Shown: piece after piece, positions 1-8,541 of the stretch
Position numbering within the stretch: position 1 is the first letter of the stretch
Layout of the letters: every line of letters starts with the position of its first letter
Origin: Bdellovibrionales bacterium GWA2_49_15
GTDB taxonomy: Bacteria > Bdellovibrionota > Bacteriovoracia > Bacteriovoracales > Bacteriovoracaceae
Assembly (NCBI GenBank): GCA_001769855.1
Contig: MEPP01000021.1
Span: 62,001 to 126,000, forward strand
DNA length: 64,000 nt
Reading direction: 5' to 3'
Notes under the pieces: model-generated
Told to the model about the DNA's origin: nothing
Seen by the model: only the letters and a program-made list of their open reading frames with translations
The model's database searches: none
Made by a program: the position numbers and the translations under genes

Positions 1-125
1 GGTTTGAAGTCACGGAGGGAGCGGAAGGCGTAGGCCGAGGCACCAATCAAGCTGTCGTATGGGGAATGATTTTTGTCTTGGTTCTCGATTACTTCTTAAC
101 CAGCTTTTTGATCAGGATTTTGTAA
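1..125 (+). CDS. mlaE: MlaE-type ABC lipid-transport permease, C-terminal end only
   Basis: Only the last 40 codons are in the window, read in the frame that begins at base 3 and stops with TAA at 123-125. The translation contains EGVGRGTNQAVVWGMI and then a hydrophobic tail with VLDYFLTSFL, which matches the conserved end of MlaE/YrbE permeases (the GVGxATTxAVV segment and last membrane helix). MlaE is the inner-membrane part of the Mla retrograde phospholipid transporter. The stop overlaps the start of mlaF as TAATG, and the MCE gene follows, so the usual E-F-D order supports the call. The 5' part lies outside the window. Confidence 0.85.
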   Translation, partial: FEVTEGAEGVGRGTNQAVVWGMIFVLVLDYFLTSFLIRIL

Positions 126-871
126 TGCCCGATGATATTATTATTCAATTTGAGGGTGTCACCAAAAGATATGGCGAGCATGTTATTCTTTCCAATTTAA
201 ATTTTTCAATTCATAAGAATAAAATTACTACGATTTTGGGTTTTTCCGGTGCTGGGAAGTCGACACTGATGAAACTTATTTTAGGTTTGGTTCATCCGAC
301 AGAGGGAACGGTATATGTACTTGGGCAGGATTTATCTAAGCTAGGTGATTATCCGCTGAGAGAATTTCGCCGTAATTTTGGCATGGTTTTTCAATATGCC
401 GCTCTTTTTGATGCCATGACGGCCTATCAAAATGTCGAGTTTCCTTTGAAAGAATTTACCAATTTAAGGCCTTCTGAGCGTGATCACAAAGTCAGACATC
501 TCTTAACTTCAGTAGGCATTGATGATTTTGGAATGAAAAAGTTACCTTCGGAACTATCCGGTGGTATGAGAAAGCGCGTGGGGTTGGCCCGTGCGTTGGC
601 ATTGTCGCCCGCCATAATGCTCTATGATGAGCCCACCACCGGATTGGACCCCATTACAAGTAAAATGGTCAATGATTTGATTGTAGAGACCGCCGATGCT
701 CATAAAGACAGAGGCCTCACCTCGGTTATAATTTCTCACGATATTAAGGCAACTTTAAAGATTTCCGACTTCATTGCCTTTTTAGACCGTGGTAGAATTG
801 TAGAGTATTTGCCGGCCAAGGATTTTGTGAATTCCAACCATCCGTTGGTACAGGAGTTCGTGCATTTATGA
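125..871 (+). CDS. mlaF: MlaF-type ABC transporter ATPase
   Basis: A 248-residue ABC ATPase that powers the MlaFEDB phospholipid transporter at the cytoplasmic face of the inner membrane. Visible motifs are Walker A GFSGAGKST (about 39-47), the Q-loop region MVFQYAALFDAMT, the signature ELSGGMRKRVGLARAL, Walker B IMLYDEPTTGLDP and the H-loop IISHD. The AALFDAMT stretch after the Q-loop and GGMRKR are typical of MlaF. An in-frame TTG or ATG farther upstream would extend the protein into mlaE. The ATG at 125 was chosen because it overlaps the mlaE stop (TAATG) and gives the family's normal N-terminus. The MCE-domain partner begins 16 bases after the stop. Confidence 0.92.
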   Translation: MPDDIIIQFEGVTKRYGEHVILSNLNFSIHKNKITTILGFSGAGKSTLMKLILGLVHPTEGTVYVLGQDLSKLGDYPLREFRRNFGMVFQYAALFDAMTAYQNVEFPLKEFTNLRPSERDHKVRHLLTSVGIDDFGMKKLPSELSGGMRKRVGLARALALSPAIMLYDEPTTGLDPITSKMVNDLIVETADAHKDRGLTSVIISHDIKATLKISDFIAFLDRGRIVEYLPAKDFVNSNHPLVQEFVHL

Positions 872-886
872 AACGAGTCGTACGAT

Positions 887-2260
887 ATGAATGAGTTCAA
901 AGTTGGTTTGTTGGCCCTTCTGGCAATGACTGCCGTGGTTTTCATGTCATTGAAGATAACTTCCAACCAATCGGGTTTCGGTAACTATAAAAAGTTTAAA
1001 ACAATCGTCAAAGATGCATCTGGAATTTTTCCTAAAACACCCATTAAGGTTGCCGGGATCAATGCCGGTCGGATTGAGGAAATAGAACTTGAAAATAACG
1101 CAGCCTTGATTACTTTTGAAGTTTTAACCAAGGTCGTTATTACCAAGGGCTCTAAGCTTAAAATTAAAACTGTCGGTTTCTTAGGCGATAAGTATTTGGA
1201 AATTGTCATTGTTGAGAATGCTGAACCGCTTGCCGAAAATGCTTTCATCGAAGCTGAGGAAGGTGCCGGCATTGAAAAGCTAATGAAAGATGCTTCAGAG
1301 GTTGTCGCTGATGTGAAAAAGATCACCACCAGCCTAAAGGAAAGTTTGGCTCCAGAGGGTAAAGAGGCACCGATAACAAAAATTCTTAATGACGTCAAAG
1401 AGCTGACTGGCAATGCCAAGACTGTTACCGAGACCTTAAAGCGCGTCATCACTGGCAATGAGGAGCAGCTAAAAAAACTCATTGGCAACTTAGAGAAGTT
1501 TTCTCAACAGATTCGTGATGAGTCGGATAAAACCAAGGACAAAAGTCTCGCCTCAGAGTTGAAAGATATTTTAGAAAATACCAAAAATGCCACGAAAGAC
1601 CTCAAGGAGCTCATGGCAGATATTAGGAGAGGCAAGGGAAGCATCGGGAAATTTTTAGTTGAAGATGAAATTGCAGATAAGGTCAGCCAGACGCTTTCCA
1701 GCGTGAATCGTCTGGTTAATAACTTTAACTCAATTCGTACGGAAGTGAATGCTTTCACCGGTATCAACTCTCAATATGGAGCCGATACGCGGGCCCAGGT
1801 TCGGATCTTTCCATCGCCGGAGCGCTTTTACTTATTGGGTCTTTCGACTTCTGAGTTTGGGCCAGAAAATGAGCGACATACGACAGTTACACAGGACAGT
1901 GTCGTAACCCGTCGAATTGAAAATTACCGTGATAAAAATACCTATCGGTTCGATATTCAAATGGGGCGCAGGATTCAAAACTTTTTTTTCCGCGGCGGCC
2001 TGATCGAATCTACCGGGGGGGTTGGAGTTGATTATTTAGTTCAGCGATGGGGCACCTCGTTTACCGCCGAATTATTTGATTACCGGGAAGGACATGGACC
2101 AAACGTGCGCCTTGCTTCCGAAATGCGATTATGGAATATCTTTTATATGAAGGTTATGATGGAGGATCTCATCATAAGTACGAGTCGCAGTGTTAGCGCA
2201 CTTGTCGGCCTTAAGTTTAATGATGAAGATCTTCGTAATTTGATCGGATTTTTCCTTTAG
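887..2260 (+). CDS. mlaD: MlaD-like MCE protein with long coiled coil and extra C-terminal domain
   Basis: The 457-residue product has an N-terminal membrane anchor (about 5-25), one MCE domain (about 36-115, with GIFPKTPIKVAGINAGRI and VGFLGDKYLEI) and then about 160 residues of Lys/Glu-rich helix (about 125-285). The last roughly 150 residues are strand-rich, with alternating aromatic and polar residues, and end in FFL. MlaD is the periplasmic lipid-binding subunit of the Mla system. E. coli MlaD is only about 180 residues, so this protein could reach much farther across the periplasm. The final domain resembles an outer-membrane beta structure by pattern only; no family is recognised for it. 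The gene follows mlaF by 16 bases and belongs to the same operon. Confidence 0.85.
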   Translation: MNEFKVGLLALLAMTAVVFMSLKITSNQSGFGNYKKFKTIVKDASGIFPKTPIKVAGINAGRIEEIELENNAALITFEVLTKVVITKGSKLKIKTVGFLGDKYLEIVIVENAEPLAENAFIEAEEGAGIEKLMKDASEVVADVKKITTSLKESLAPEGKEAPITKILNDVKELTGNAKTVTETLKRVITGNEEQLKKLIGNLEKFSQQIRDESDKTKDKSLASELKDILENTKNATKDLKELMADIRRGKGSIGKFLVEDEIADKVSQTLSSVNRLVNNFNSIRTEVNAFTGINSQYGADTRAQVRIFPSPERFYLLGLSTSEFGPENERHTTVTQDSVVTRRIENYRDKNTYRFDIQMGRRIQNFFFRGGLIESTGGVGVDYLVQRWGTSFTAELFDYREGHGPNVRLASEMRLWNIFYMKVMMEDLIISTSRSVSALVGLKFNDEDLRNLIGFFL

Positions 2261-2268
2261 GGAACGCC

Positions 2269-4299
2269 ATGGATAAAAATTGGCTTATTAGAACAAGACA
2301 AAAACAGATATTAGGCCCTATTGGGCGCGATAAACTTTTGGAGTTGCTGTCCAAAAATTTGCTGGCCCAGGACGATGAGATTTGTTCCGGTAATGGTCAC
2401 TGGTTTTATGTAAAAGAAAAATTACTCATGGAGAAGTATATTTACGAAGGTCAAAAGCAATCGTTTAATCCAATTTCTGAAGCCAAAGACGTTCTTAATA
2501 TAGGCGGCACCAATCACGGAAATCATGCAAGTCAGACGGACGCGGAGACGCCAAATTCTTCGTTAGATTCAACAGTGGTATTGAAAATGCCGCCTGTCTC
2601 TCCTAAGCTCCCTGAGCGAAGGGCAAAGCCAGTTTCCACAGCTCGCGTATCAGAAAGCGAAGAGCAGGATCAGTTTCCCGTGAGCACCGATTTGGAATAT
2701 CCGGTGGTCAATGAGGTACCAGAAATCACCTCTCCGCCTAATTCGGATACGAAACAGGGGCTCCATGAAGATGGCAATAAACACCCTGGAACGGCAGGAA
2801 CAAAAAAAAAAATAAAAACTGACCCAGCCATTTTGCTCAAAGGGAGTCATTCATCAGAAGATAAAACAGATGAAATTCCACACGAATTCCCCAAAACACG
2901 CAGCGATAATTACCTCTTCTATATTTTAATTGTCCTAGGAATTGTAGTCCTCGTGGTCGTTTTCTATTATCGGAAGATACTCAACAGACCATTGCCTTTT
3001 TTAAGTGATGCTTCTGCGCAAGAATTCGTTCTCGATGTTCAAAAAAAAAAGTTGCTAACCAGCTTTTCTTTGAAATCACAACTGGGTGACATCTCTTTTT
3101 CTCAAAATATCTTTGGCTTGCGGCCCGATACTCATGCCGTACGACCCAAAGAGTGTCCAGCGAAGCCGTGGACTTCCCTTGATTCCTTTTATGTCCTCTT
3201 GGCGCAAAACAAAAAGGAATGGGCCGACTGGTGTCTGAAATGTCGAGCACAGCTTGGTGCAGAAACAAAAATTTTCGAGTTGCTTACCATGTCCATGGCC
3301 TACGACCCCAAAAAGGAAATAGGCGAGCAAGTAAAGCGTTGGGGATATGATATCAGCGGTCTTGAGATTGCGTTGAAGGCCATAGATGATCATGCCAGAG
3401 CTAGCTCTGAAATAATGCTTGCCGTTGGTCAATTAATAGAATCACTTTCAATTCAAGAGGAACAAAAATTACAACCACAATCTCTAAGTTTATGGCAAAA
3501 GAGGATAAGCCGGATTGAGAATGAAAATGTGCTAGTCCCGCTCATGTCTAGTATCTTGGCGATTCGCCATCACAATAGAGGTATGGCACAAAAATTATAT
3601 CAGCAGATTTTTACCCTGGGACCTTGGGATATTCTAACTCGCCCCCATTTCTACTCTCGTGGGCAGATTGAAGTGTTGTATGATAATCTAAACAAGCTTT
3701 TGACATATACTAAGCTGCATTCCTTGGACCAATTCTATTCCAATATTCTTTTCCATCACTTGGCTTTTTTAGATGGTGATGTCCTCTCAAAGTTTTTACT
3801 GGATAATGCACGTCCGCTCTCCTTGTTGGATATTCGCAGTTACACAAATTCATTTGTAGATTCAAAGGTTGACCCTATTTTATGGTTTGACTTCCTTTAT
3901 CGTCGCAGCACGGAGAATGAATTGAATAACTTTCTATCTTTCCTCGTTCGGAGAGATAATGAGATTGTCGATTACACTGCGGCATGGGGGCTCTTCGTTC
4001 TCCATGATAATGGACGACAATTTCTCAATGAGAAATACAACATTCTAGTCGAGGCGTTATGGCAAAGTTCTTCCTGGGGAAAAAGAGCTCTGGCACTGAA
4101 GGCGTTTGAAAAAAATCCCTCATTGCAACGGGAGATATCCGAAAATAATCAAGAGTTAACTCAACCACTCTTTGAGTTGAAGCGACGTTTTTTTAGACAG
4201 CTGATTGAAAGTGGACGAGGGATTTTCTATGCGCTATATAATCTCTATAAATTAGGTGATATGGACGAAAAACTCTTGGTACTCTTACTGCTACGGTAA
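2269..4299 (+). CDS. GYF_2-domain single-pass membrane protein, function unknown
   Basis: A 676-residue protein. Residues 3-50 look like a GYF_2 domain (WLIRTRQKQILGPIGRDKL, then GHWFYVKEK), a small fold thought to bind proline-rich or unstructured partners. A low-complexity Pro/Ser/Glu linker follows, then one transmembrane helix at about 216-236 (YLFYILIVLGIVVLVVVFYY), and about 430 residues that would be periplasmic if the GYF domain is cytoplasmic. The C-terminal part is helix-rich with no recognised family. The gene starts 8 bases after the MCE gene and ends 2 bases before the TsaC-like gene, so it is part of the mla operon. A second GYF_2 protein is encoded at 16156. Confidence 0.7.
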   Translation: MDKNWLIRTRQKQILGPIGRDKLLELLSKNLLAQDDEICSGNGHWFYVKEKLLMEKYIYEGQKQSFNPISEAKDVLNIGGTNHGNHASQTDAETPNSSLDSTVVLKMPPVSPKLPERRAKPVSTARVSESEEQDQFPVSTDLEYPVVNEVPEITSPPNSDTKQGLHEDGNKHPGTAGTKKKIKTDPAILLKGSHSSEDKTDEIPHEFPKTRSDNYLFYILIVLGIVVLVVVFYYRKILNRPLPFLSDASAQEFVLDVQKKKLLTSFSLKSQLGDISFSQNIFGLRPDTHAVRPKECPAKPWTSLDSFYVLLAQNKKEWADWCLKCRAQLGAETKIFELLTMSMAYDPKKEIGEQVKRWGYDISGLEIALKAIDDHARASSEIMLAVGQLIESLSIQEEQKLQPQSLSLWQKRISRIENENVLVPLMSSILAIRHHNRGMAQKLYQQIFTLGPWDILTRPHFYSRGQIEVLYDNLNKLLTYTKLHSLDQFYSNILFHHLAFLDGDVLSKFLLDNARPLSLLDIRSYTNSFVDSKVDPILWFDFLYRRSTENELNNFLSFLVRRDNEIVDYTAAWGLFVLHDNGRQFLNEKYNILVEALWQSSSWGKRALALKAFEKNPSLQREISENNQELTQPLFELKRRFFRQLIESGRGIFYALYNLYKLGDMDEKLLVLLLLR

Positions 4300-4301
4300 T
4301 T

Positions 4302-4886
4302 ATGAATATATATATCTATCCCACAGATACGGTATGGGGGCTGGGTTCCTCGATTCATGACCATGAGGCCCATCTTAGAATCTGTGAGATAAAAAAAACT
4401 CCCGCGAATAAGCCGGTGTCGGTGTTGATGGCCAAGCTATCTGACGTGCAAGAATATTTTAATTTACCTGCCACAACTAATCTTGAACTGCTGAGAGAGA
4501 TATTCCAGTTGGAAGCGACTTTAGGCCTTCCGTTAAAATGGATGCATAAAAAAATTCCGGATTACATTTTCGCTGGCAGTTCGTGGATTGGAGTGCGTTG
4601 TCTCGAGCGGCCGTCAGTTCAAGAGTTAATGAAGATGGCTTCGGCACCCGTGACAACCACAAGTCTTAACTATTCTGGGGAGGCCCCGATCACCTCAGAA
4701 GTGTTGGCGCGAGAATTTTCAAAAAGAATTAAACACTGTACCGTGATTCCACCTTCACTTACGGACCCGCCCATGAGCGGACAGTCCTCTTGTCTTATCT
4801 GCTTTGAGGAGACCGGGGGCTTTAAGCTTATTCGTTCTGGGCGATATAGTGAACGACTGCAAAACTTGGCGAAGCGATTGTTCTAG
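4302..4886 (+). CDS. TsaC/YrdC-family protein, short and with altered KxR motif
   Basis: The 194-residue product carries YPTDTVWGLGSSI near its start and TTTSLNYSGEAP (the SxN motif) near residues 117-128, both typical of YrdC/TsaC. That family makes threonylcarbamoyl-AMP from threonine, bicarbonate and ATP for the t6A37 tRNA modification. Two features are odd. The family usually has about 20 residues before YPT, and here there are only five. The KxR active-site motif (for example KQRP in E. coli TsaC) reads KKTP here, so the arginine is replaced by threonine. It could be the cell's working enzyme, a Sua5-like variant, or a paralogue with another role. It overlaps the convergent DciA-like gene by 4 bases. 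Confidence 0.7.
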   Translation: MNIYIYPTDTVWGLGSSIHDHEAHLRICEIKKTPANKPVSVLMAKLSDVQEYFNLPATTNLELLREIFQLEATLGLPLKWMHKKIPDYIFAGSSWIGVRCLERPSVQELMKMASAPVTTTSLNYSGEAPITSEVLAREFSKRIKHCTVIPPSLTDPPMSGQSSCLICFEETGGFKLIRSGRYSERLQNLAKRLF

Positions 4887-5467
4887 GATTGCTTTGACTG
4901 GATAATCAGGGAGATGAGCAGCTCTTTCACGTCCGCTTCAATAATGTCATCATTTTCGCTATTGGTAAGGATACTTTCCGCTTCCTCCCTCATCCTTTTA
5001 TAGTGAGGAGAATGAGGGTGGTAGCGTTGAAAATTTTCTTTGGTCATTGTGGATGTGACTGAAGACTTTTCCGGCCCTTTCAGAAGCGTTTCACGAAGCC
5101 GCTGGAGCTCACCCGGTCCGGTCATGAATTTAATGTTTTTTAAGCTAGTTGCGATGGCGGGGAATAGATTCTTGATCTTCCCTCTTAGTTCCTGCTCCAG
5201 CATGGCCAGTTCTTTGGACCAGGCAGGGTGTGAGCAAAGAATGGTAAGCGTTCCACCTGTAAATTTAAGGGGTAGGCTATGGTTAGCGGCGCTTGCCCCG
5301 ACAATCTTTTCCCAGCTTCTAATGAGCATAAGAAAATCAAAAAGTTGGCCTCCATCAGAATTTGTTTTGCTCCGTGCTGTTCTTTGCCCGGTTTTGCGAA
5401 AAGAATCCGGAAGCTCATTAGGAGCTTGTAGAAAATCACTCAGCTTTCTGTGTTGAAATTTGGCCAT
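4883..5467 (-). CDS. DUF721/DciA-like protein
   Basis: About 194 residues when started at the ATG complementary to 5465-5467 (MAKFQHRKLSDFL). In-frame starts farther upstream (ATG at 5500, GTG at 5545) would run toward or into the divergent lipoprotein gene. The central part, LIRSWEKIVGASAANHSLP followed by GGTLTILCSHPAWSKELAML, matches the DUF721 pattern of W-x-x-IVG, a basic strand and W-x-x-EL. DUF721 includes DciA, the common bacterial helicase operator that helps load DnaB. The C-terminal 75 residues are charged and not recognised. A dnaB gene starts at 63593. No clear Shine-Dalgarno sequence is seen at any candidate start. Confidence 0.7.
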   Translation of the reverse strand: MAKFQHRKLSDFLQAPNELPDSFRKTGQRTARSKTNSDGGQLFDFLMLIRSWEKIVGASAANHSLPLKFTGGTLTILCSHPAWSKELAMLEQELRGKIKNLFPAIATSLKNIKFMTGPGELQRLRETLLKGPEKSSVTSTMTKENFQRYHPHSPHYKRMREEAESILTNSENDDIIEADVKELLISLIIQSKQS

Positions 5468-5521
5468 CTTGCTCAGAGATATATTCCCTTTGTCCTGCAT
5501 TAATTGATAGTATGTGACTCT

Positions 5522-6211
5522 ATGAAAGAAAAGGGCTTTCTTCACAAATTAATTTTTTTTTCTGTCGCCGTTGGATTACTCGGATGCACTGGATATCGCC
5601 CCGTGCAGGCCAAGAACCCCTTGTACTATTACGGTATTACTTCTGTATCGGTGCCGCAGTTTATTAATAAATCAATTATTCCTTCTATCTCCGGCCCCCT
5701 CACTAAATCAATTTTTCTCGTTCTTGCTCAATATCCAGGCTTGACTGTCTATGCTGGAGAAAATTCAAATGCCGATGCGATACTCATCGGTGTTATTGAA
5801 TCTAAGGATCATCGCGAGAAGGTCTTCAACCATGGAATTAGCCGGCACTTCATTGATGATGACAGTTCATTAAAACAATCCATCGGTAACAGACCAGGAT
5901 TTTACGTCAATAGTGAATCGGCCTATGCTGTTTATCTCCGCCTGATTTTAATAAAAAATCCTGATTGGCAATCCTTGGCTTTGGCCCAGTCAGATTTGAG
6001 CAGTCAGCTCTTGTCTTCACCACAGATAATTTTAAATGAATCTTTGGCCTTGCAGGGTTCGTACAGTCATGCTTTAGACAGTAATACCGGCCCCGACGAT
6101 GGGGGGGTGACGAATTTCACCAAGACTAAGGGGATTTACGATCAATCACTTCAATCCATTGGACAAACGGCTGCCGATTGGTTTCGGGGTGTGGTTATGA
6201 ACGCCTTTTAA
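5522..6211 (+). CDS. lptE: LptE-like outer-membrane lipoprotein
   Basis: A 229-residue predicted lipoprotein with a signal peptide ending in the lipobox LLGC (Cys about residue 21), followed by TGYRPV. The segment SVSVPQFINKSIIPSISGPLTKSIFLVLAQYPGLTV, given here only as its pattern, resembles the LptE/RlpB core: an alternating strand, F-x-N-K, then a helix with two hydrophobic faces. LptE plugs the LptD translocon that inserts LPS in the outer membrane. The following gene looks like holA, and lptE-holA is a widespread order, which supports the call. An in-frame TTG at 5504 lies upstream, but the ATG at 5522 gives a proper signal peptide. Sequence similarity alone is weak. Confidence 0.6.
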   Translation: MKEKGFLHKLIFFSVAVGLLGCTGYRPVQAKNPLYYYGITSVSVPQFINKSIIPSISGPLTKSIFLVLAQYPGLTVYAGENSNADAILIGVIESKDHREKVFNHGISRHFIDDDSSLKQSIGNRPGFYVNSESAYAVYLRLILIKNPDWQSLALAQSDLSSQLLSSPQIILNESLALQGSYSHALDSNTGPDDGGVTNFTKTKGIYDQSLQSIGQTAADWFRGVVMNAF

Positions 6212-6227
6212 ATGAGCAAGCATAGAC

Positions 6228-7172
6228 ATGGAAGCTAAAACAGAATGGCCCCCCTGGGAATTTTATAAAGTTTATACTCATCCTTTTGTGGGTAAGGGCG
6301 AGGGATTACATCTCTTCTCTTTTCCTGACTCGCATTTGGAGAGAGTTCTCTTTTATCGCAAGTATTCAACTCATTCGACACAGCGTTCTTTTCGCCTCGT
6401 TCATGGCCAGGATCTAACGATCAGCTGGATTGACGAGAATTGGGATGGAATGGACCTCTTTGGGACAAATGATGTATTTTTTGTGCTCCTACCTGAGTTG
6501 GCTTCTGAGGAAGTTAAAAAGTATATTAAACAGCACGGTGCTTTCAGCAAAACCATCATAATGTCGTTTACGGCAGAGCATGACTGGTTTCTCGAATTGA
6601 AAAAAATAGCGGCTTCAGCTGTATTAGTGCGTGCGCCTAAGTTTTGGGAGGGGCATCAGCTTTTAGAGCTTCTCATGCTGTTCTATGACCTTGAGCTTAC
6701 GTACGAAGCCGAGCAGTTCATCCTTGAATCACTCCCTTTTGAAACTGGCCCCTTGATGGCCCAGCTCAATTTGATAAAAATCCATTTTCCCAAAGAGGGG
6801 CATGTTTTATCACAAAAAGATATTGAAGCTCTCGTCTCACGTCAGAAATTGGATTTTTTCAATCTCGCCACTGATTTTGGCAAAAAGCACATGGACCAAT
6901 TTTACGGCAAACTTGTGAACTATGACGGAGATTTTGAGGATTTTTTTCGTTTTATGGAAGGGCATCTATTGAAGTTGTATGATCCTTCTTATGCCCAAAA
7001 GAAAGGGCGTCCCAGTAAATATGATAAGGAAATTATTGATCACTCTCGCTTTTGGAAGCGCCAGGATATCTTGGAGAATCTTCTTTTTTTTGGTGATTTA
7101 TGGATTCGAACCAAGGGCCATGATCCCTCAGTTTTAGATTCCTTGAGGTTATGTTATTTGAAGTCCTTGTAG
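6228..7172 (+). CDS. holA: HolA-like DNA polymerase III delta subunit
   Basis: The 314-residue protein lies between an lptE-like gene and rpsT, where holA is found in many proteobacteria. HolA is the delta subunit of the clamp loader, which opens the beta sliding clamp. The overall layout fits: an N-terminal alpha/beta part with FFVLLPEL and TIIMSF strands, then a helical part with LMAQLNLIKIHFP and LSQKDIEALVSRQ, which resembles the delta-subunit pattern of a lysine-containing helix followed by a helix that leads into the third domain. No single signature motif proves it, so the call rests on gene order plus fold pattern. It starts 16 bases after the lptE-like gene and ends at a shared terminator. 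Confidence 0.6.
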   Translation: MEAKTEWPPWEFYKVYTHPFVGKGEGLHLFSFPDSHLERVLFYRKYSTHSTQRSFRLVHGQDLTISWIDENWDGMDLFGTNDVFFVLLPELASEEVKKYIKQHGAFSKTIIMSFTAEHDWFLELKKIAASAVLVRAPKFWEGHQLLELLMLFYDLELTYEAEQFILESLPFETGPLMAQLNLIKIHFPKEGHVLSQKDIEALVSRQKLDFFNLATDFGKKHMDQFYGKLVNYDGDFEDFFRFMEGHLLKLYDPSYAQKKGRPSKYDKEIIDHSRFWKRQDILENLLFFGDLWIRTKGHDPSVLDSLRLCYLKSL

Positions 7173-7181
7173 GTAAAATAA

Positions 7182-7207
7182 AAAAAGGCCCCCAACAGGG
7201 CCTTTTT
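7182..7207. terminator. Bidirectional rho-independent terminator
   Basis: A perfect 10-bp inverted repeat, AAAAAGGCCC and GGGCCTTTTT, with a 6-base loop CCAACA. It lies between the convergent holA-like gene and rpsT and has A-runs on one side and T-runs on the other, so it can end transcripts from both directions. Confidence 0.9.
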
Positions 7208-7245
7208 CTTTATATCCGGTATTCCTCCAATTCTGGAGAGAAAAT

Positions 7246-7509
7246 CTATTTCAAAGAGGTGACTTGTGCAGATAGCCGTGAAACATGTCGACCTGCAGTT
7301 GTGCGCTTAATGATGCCAATTTTCGCCAATCGATCAATAAGGGATTGGGCCTTCACTAAAAGACCTTTGGCCAGTGTCTTGTCTTTTGATTCCAATGCCA
7401 GGCGAACCTTTTTCACTGCAGTTGTTACTTCTGCCTTGCGACTTCTGTTACGTTCCTGACGCTTTGTGTTTTGTCTTGCACGTTTAACAGCACTTTTATG
7501 ATTGGCCAC
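7246..7509 (-). CDS. rpsT: 30S ribosomal protein S20
   Basis: The 87-residue basic product begins MANHKSAVKRARQ and contains RNRSRKAEVTTAVKKV and later HRNxxS-type basic helices, the standard S20 sequence and length. S20 binds 16S rRNA early in 30S assembly. The start codon is GTG (complement of 7507-7509), preceded by the Shine-Dalgarno sequence AAGGAG about 6 bases upstream. The gene stands alone, reads toward the shared terminator at 7182-7207 and has its own promoter candidate at 7548-7576. Confidence 0.97.
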   Translation of the reverse strand: MANHKSAVKRARQNTKRQERNRSRKAEVTTAVKKVRLALESKDKTLAKGLLVKAQSLIDRLAKIGIIKRTTAGRHVSRLSAQVTSLK

Positions 7510-7547
7510 GTTATTCTCCTTATCAGAAACCTTTTATCAGGGTCGAT

Positions 7548-7576
7548 TATTTATGACAAAAAAAATGTGATGGCAA
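7548..7576 (-). promoter_or_regulatory. Probable sigma-70-type promoter of rpsT
   Basis: On the reverse strand, TTGCCA (complement of 7571-7576) and TAAATA (complement of 7548-7553) are separated by 17 bases. The pair lies about 40 bases upstream of the rpsT GTG. Confidence 0.5.
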
Positions 7577-7686
7577 GAATAAACTCCTTTTAAGCCAGTT
7601 TAATTCTTGCTCTAGAGTTGACCACAAGGGCCTCTTCAGGGGAGTATTACCTCCGAATTTTCCGTGGTTATAGCTTGGGGTTATCT

Positions 7687-8541
7687 ATGCAAAATGTGCG
7701 TATGGTAGGTGTTTTGGGGGCCGGTCAGATGGGGCGTGGAATCGCCCAGGTGGGGGCCCAAAGTGGTCTGGTGATTAAGCTTTATGATGTTTCTGATAAT
7801 TATCTTAAGTCCGGGGTCCAATTTATCAAGGATCAGCTATTAAAAGGCGCAGAAAAGGGCAAATGGACGAAAGAGGTGGCCCTTCAGTCTTTTGAACTGA
7901 TTCAACCCACCCTGAAGCTCGATGATCTAGCGGATGCCGATGTGGTGATAGAGGCCGCTACTGAAAATAAACAGATTAAATTTCAGATTTTTAGGGACAT
8001 CGATCGGGTCACCAAGCCTTCTTGCCTCTTGGCCACGAATACTTCTTCAATTTCAATCACAGAAATTGCCAGTGTGACCAAGCGTCCAAGTCAGGTGGCG
8101 GGCATGCATTTTATGAATCCCGTCCCGGTGATGAAATTAATTGAGGGTATTCGTGGACTTGAGACCAGCGATGCAACTTTTGCGACCATTGAGCAGTTGG
8201 CGCAAAAGATGGGGAAGACGTTTGTAAAAGTGAACGATGTCGCGGGATTTGCCGTGAATCGTATTCTCATGCCCATGATCAATGAAGCTGTTTACGTCCT
8301 GTCTGAAGGAATTGCCAGCGTGGAGGATATTGATACCGCCATGAAGTTGGGAACCAATCAGCCCATGGGGCCTTTGACCCTGGCAGACTTTATTGGACTG
8401 GATACCTGCTTGGCCATCATGGAGGTTTTGCATGAAGGGCTGGGGGATACCAAATACCGTCCCTGTCCACTCTTGAAAAAATACGTGGCCGCCGGGCGTT
8501 TGGGTAAGAAATCAGGTAGGGGTTTTTATGTTTACTCCTGA
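7687..8541 (+). CDS. hbd: 3-hydroxyacyl-CoA (3-hydroxybutyryl-CoA) dehydrogenase
   Basis: The 284-residue protein oxidises 3-hydroxyacyl-CoA with NAD in beta-oxidation, or runs in reverse in butyryl-CoA pathways. The N-terminal Rossmann motif [18 protein letters not shown] is followed by the family signatures [39 protein letters not shown] (catalytic His in HFMNP) and [18 protein letters not shown]. Its length is typical of Hbd/PaaH. An open frame extends upstream to a TTG at 7618, but the ATG at 7687 gives the canonical N-terminus. The end overlaps the next gene by 14 bases, so the two are probably translationally coupled. Confidence 0.92.
   Translation: MQNVRMVGVLGAGQMGRGIAQVGAQSGLVIKLYDVSDNYLKSGVQFIKDQLLKGAEKGKWTKEVALQSFELIQPTLKLDDLADADVVIEAATENKQIKFQIFRDIDRVTKPSCLLATNTSSISITEIASVTKRPSQVAGMHFMNPVPVMKLIEGIRGLETSDATFATIEQLAQKMGKTFVKVNDVAGFAVNRILMPMINEAVYVLSEGIASVEDIDTAMKLGTNQPMGPLTLADFIGLDTCLAIMEVLHEGLGDTKYRPCPLLKKYVAAGRLGKKSGRGFYVYS

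Noticed and set aside
985-1488. 167-codon reverse frame inside the MCE gene
   Set aside because: Fully inside a recognised gene with family motifs; the translation is Ser/Leu-rich without any domain.
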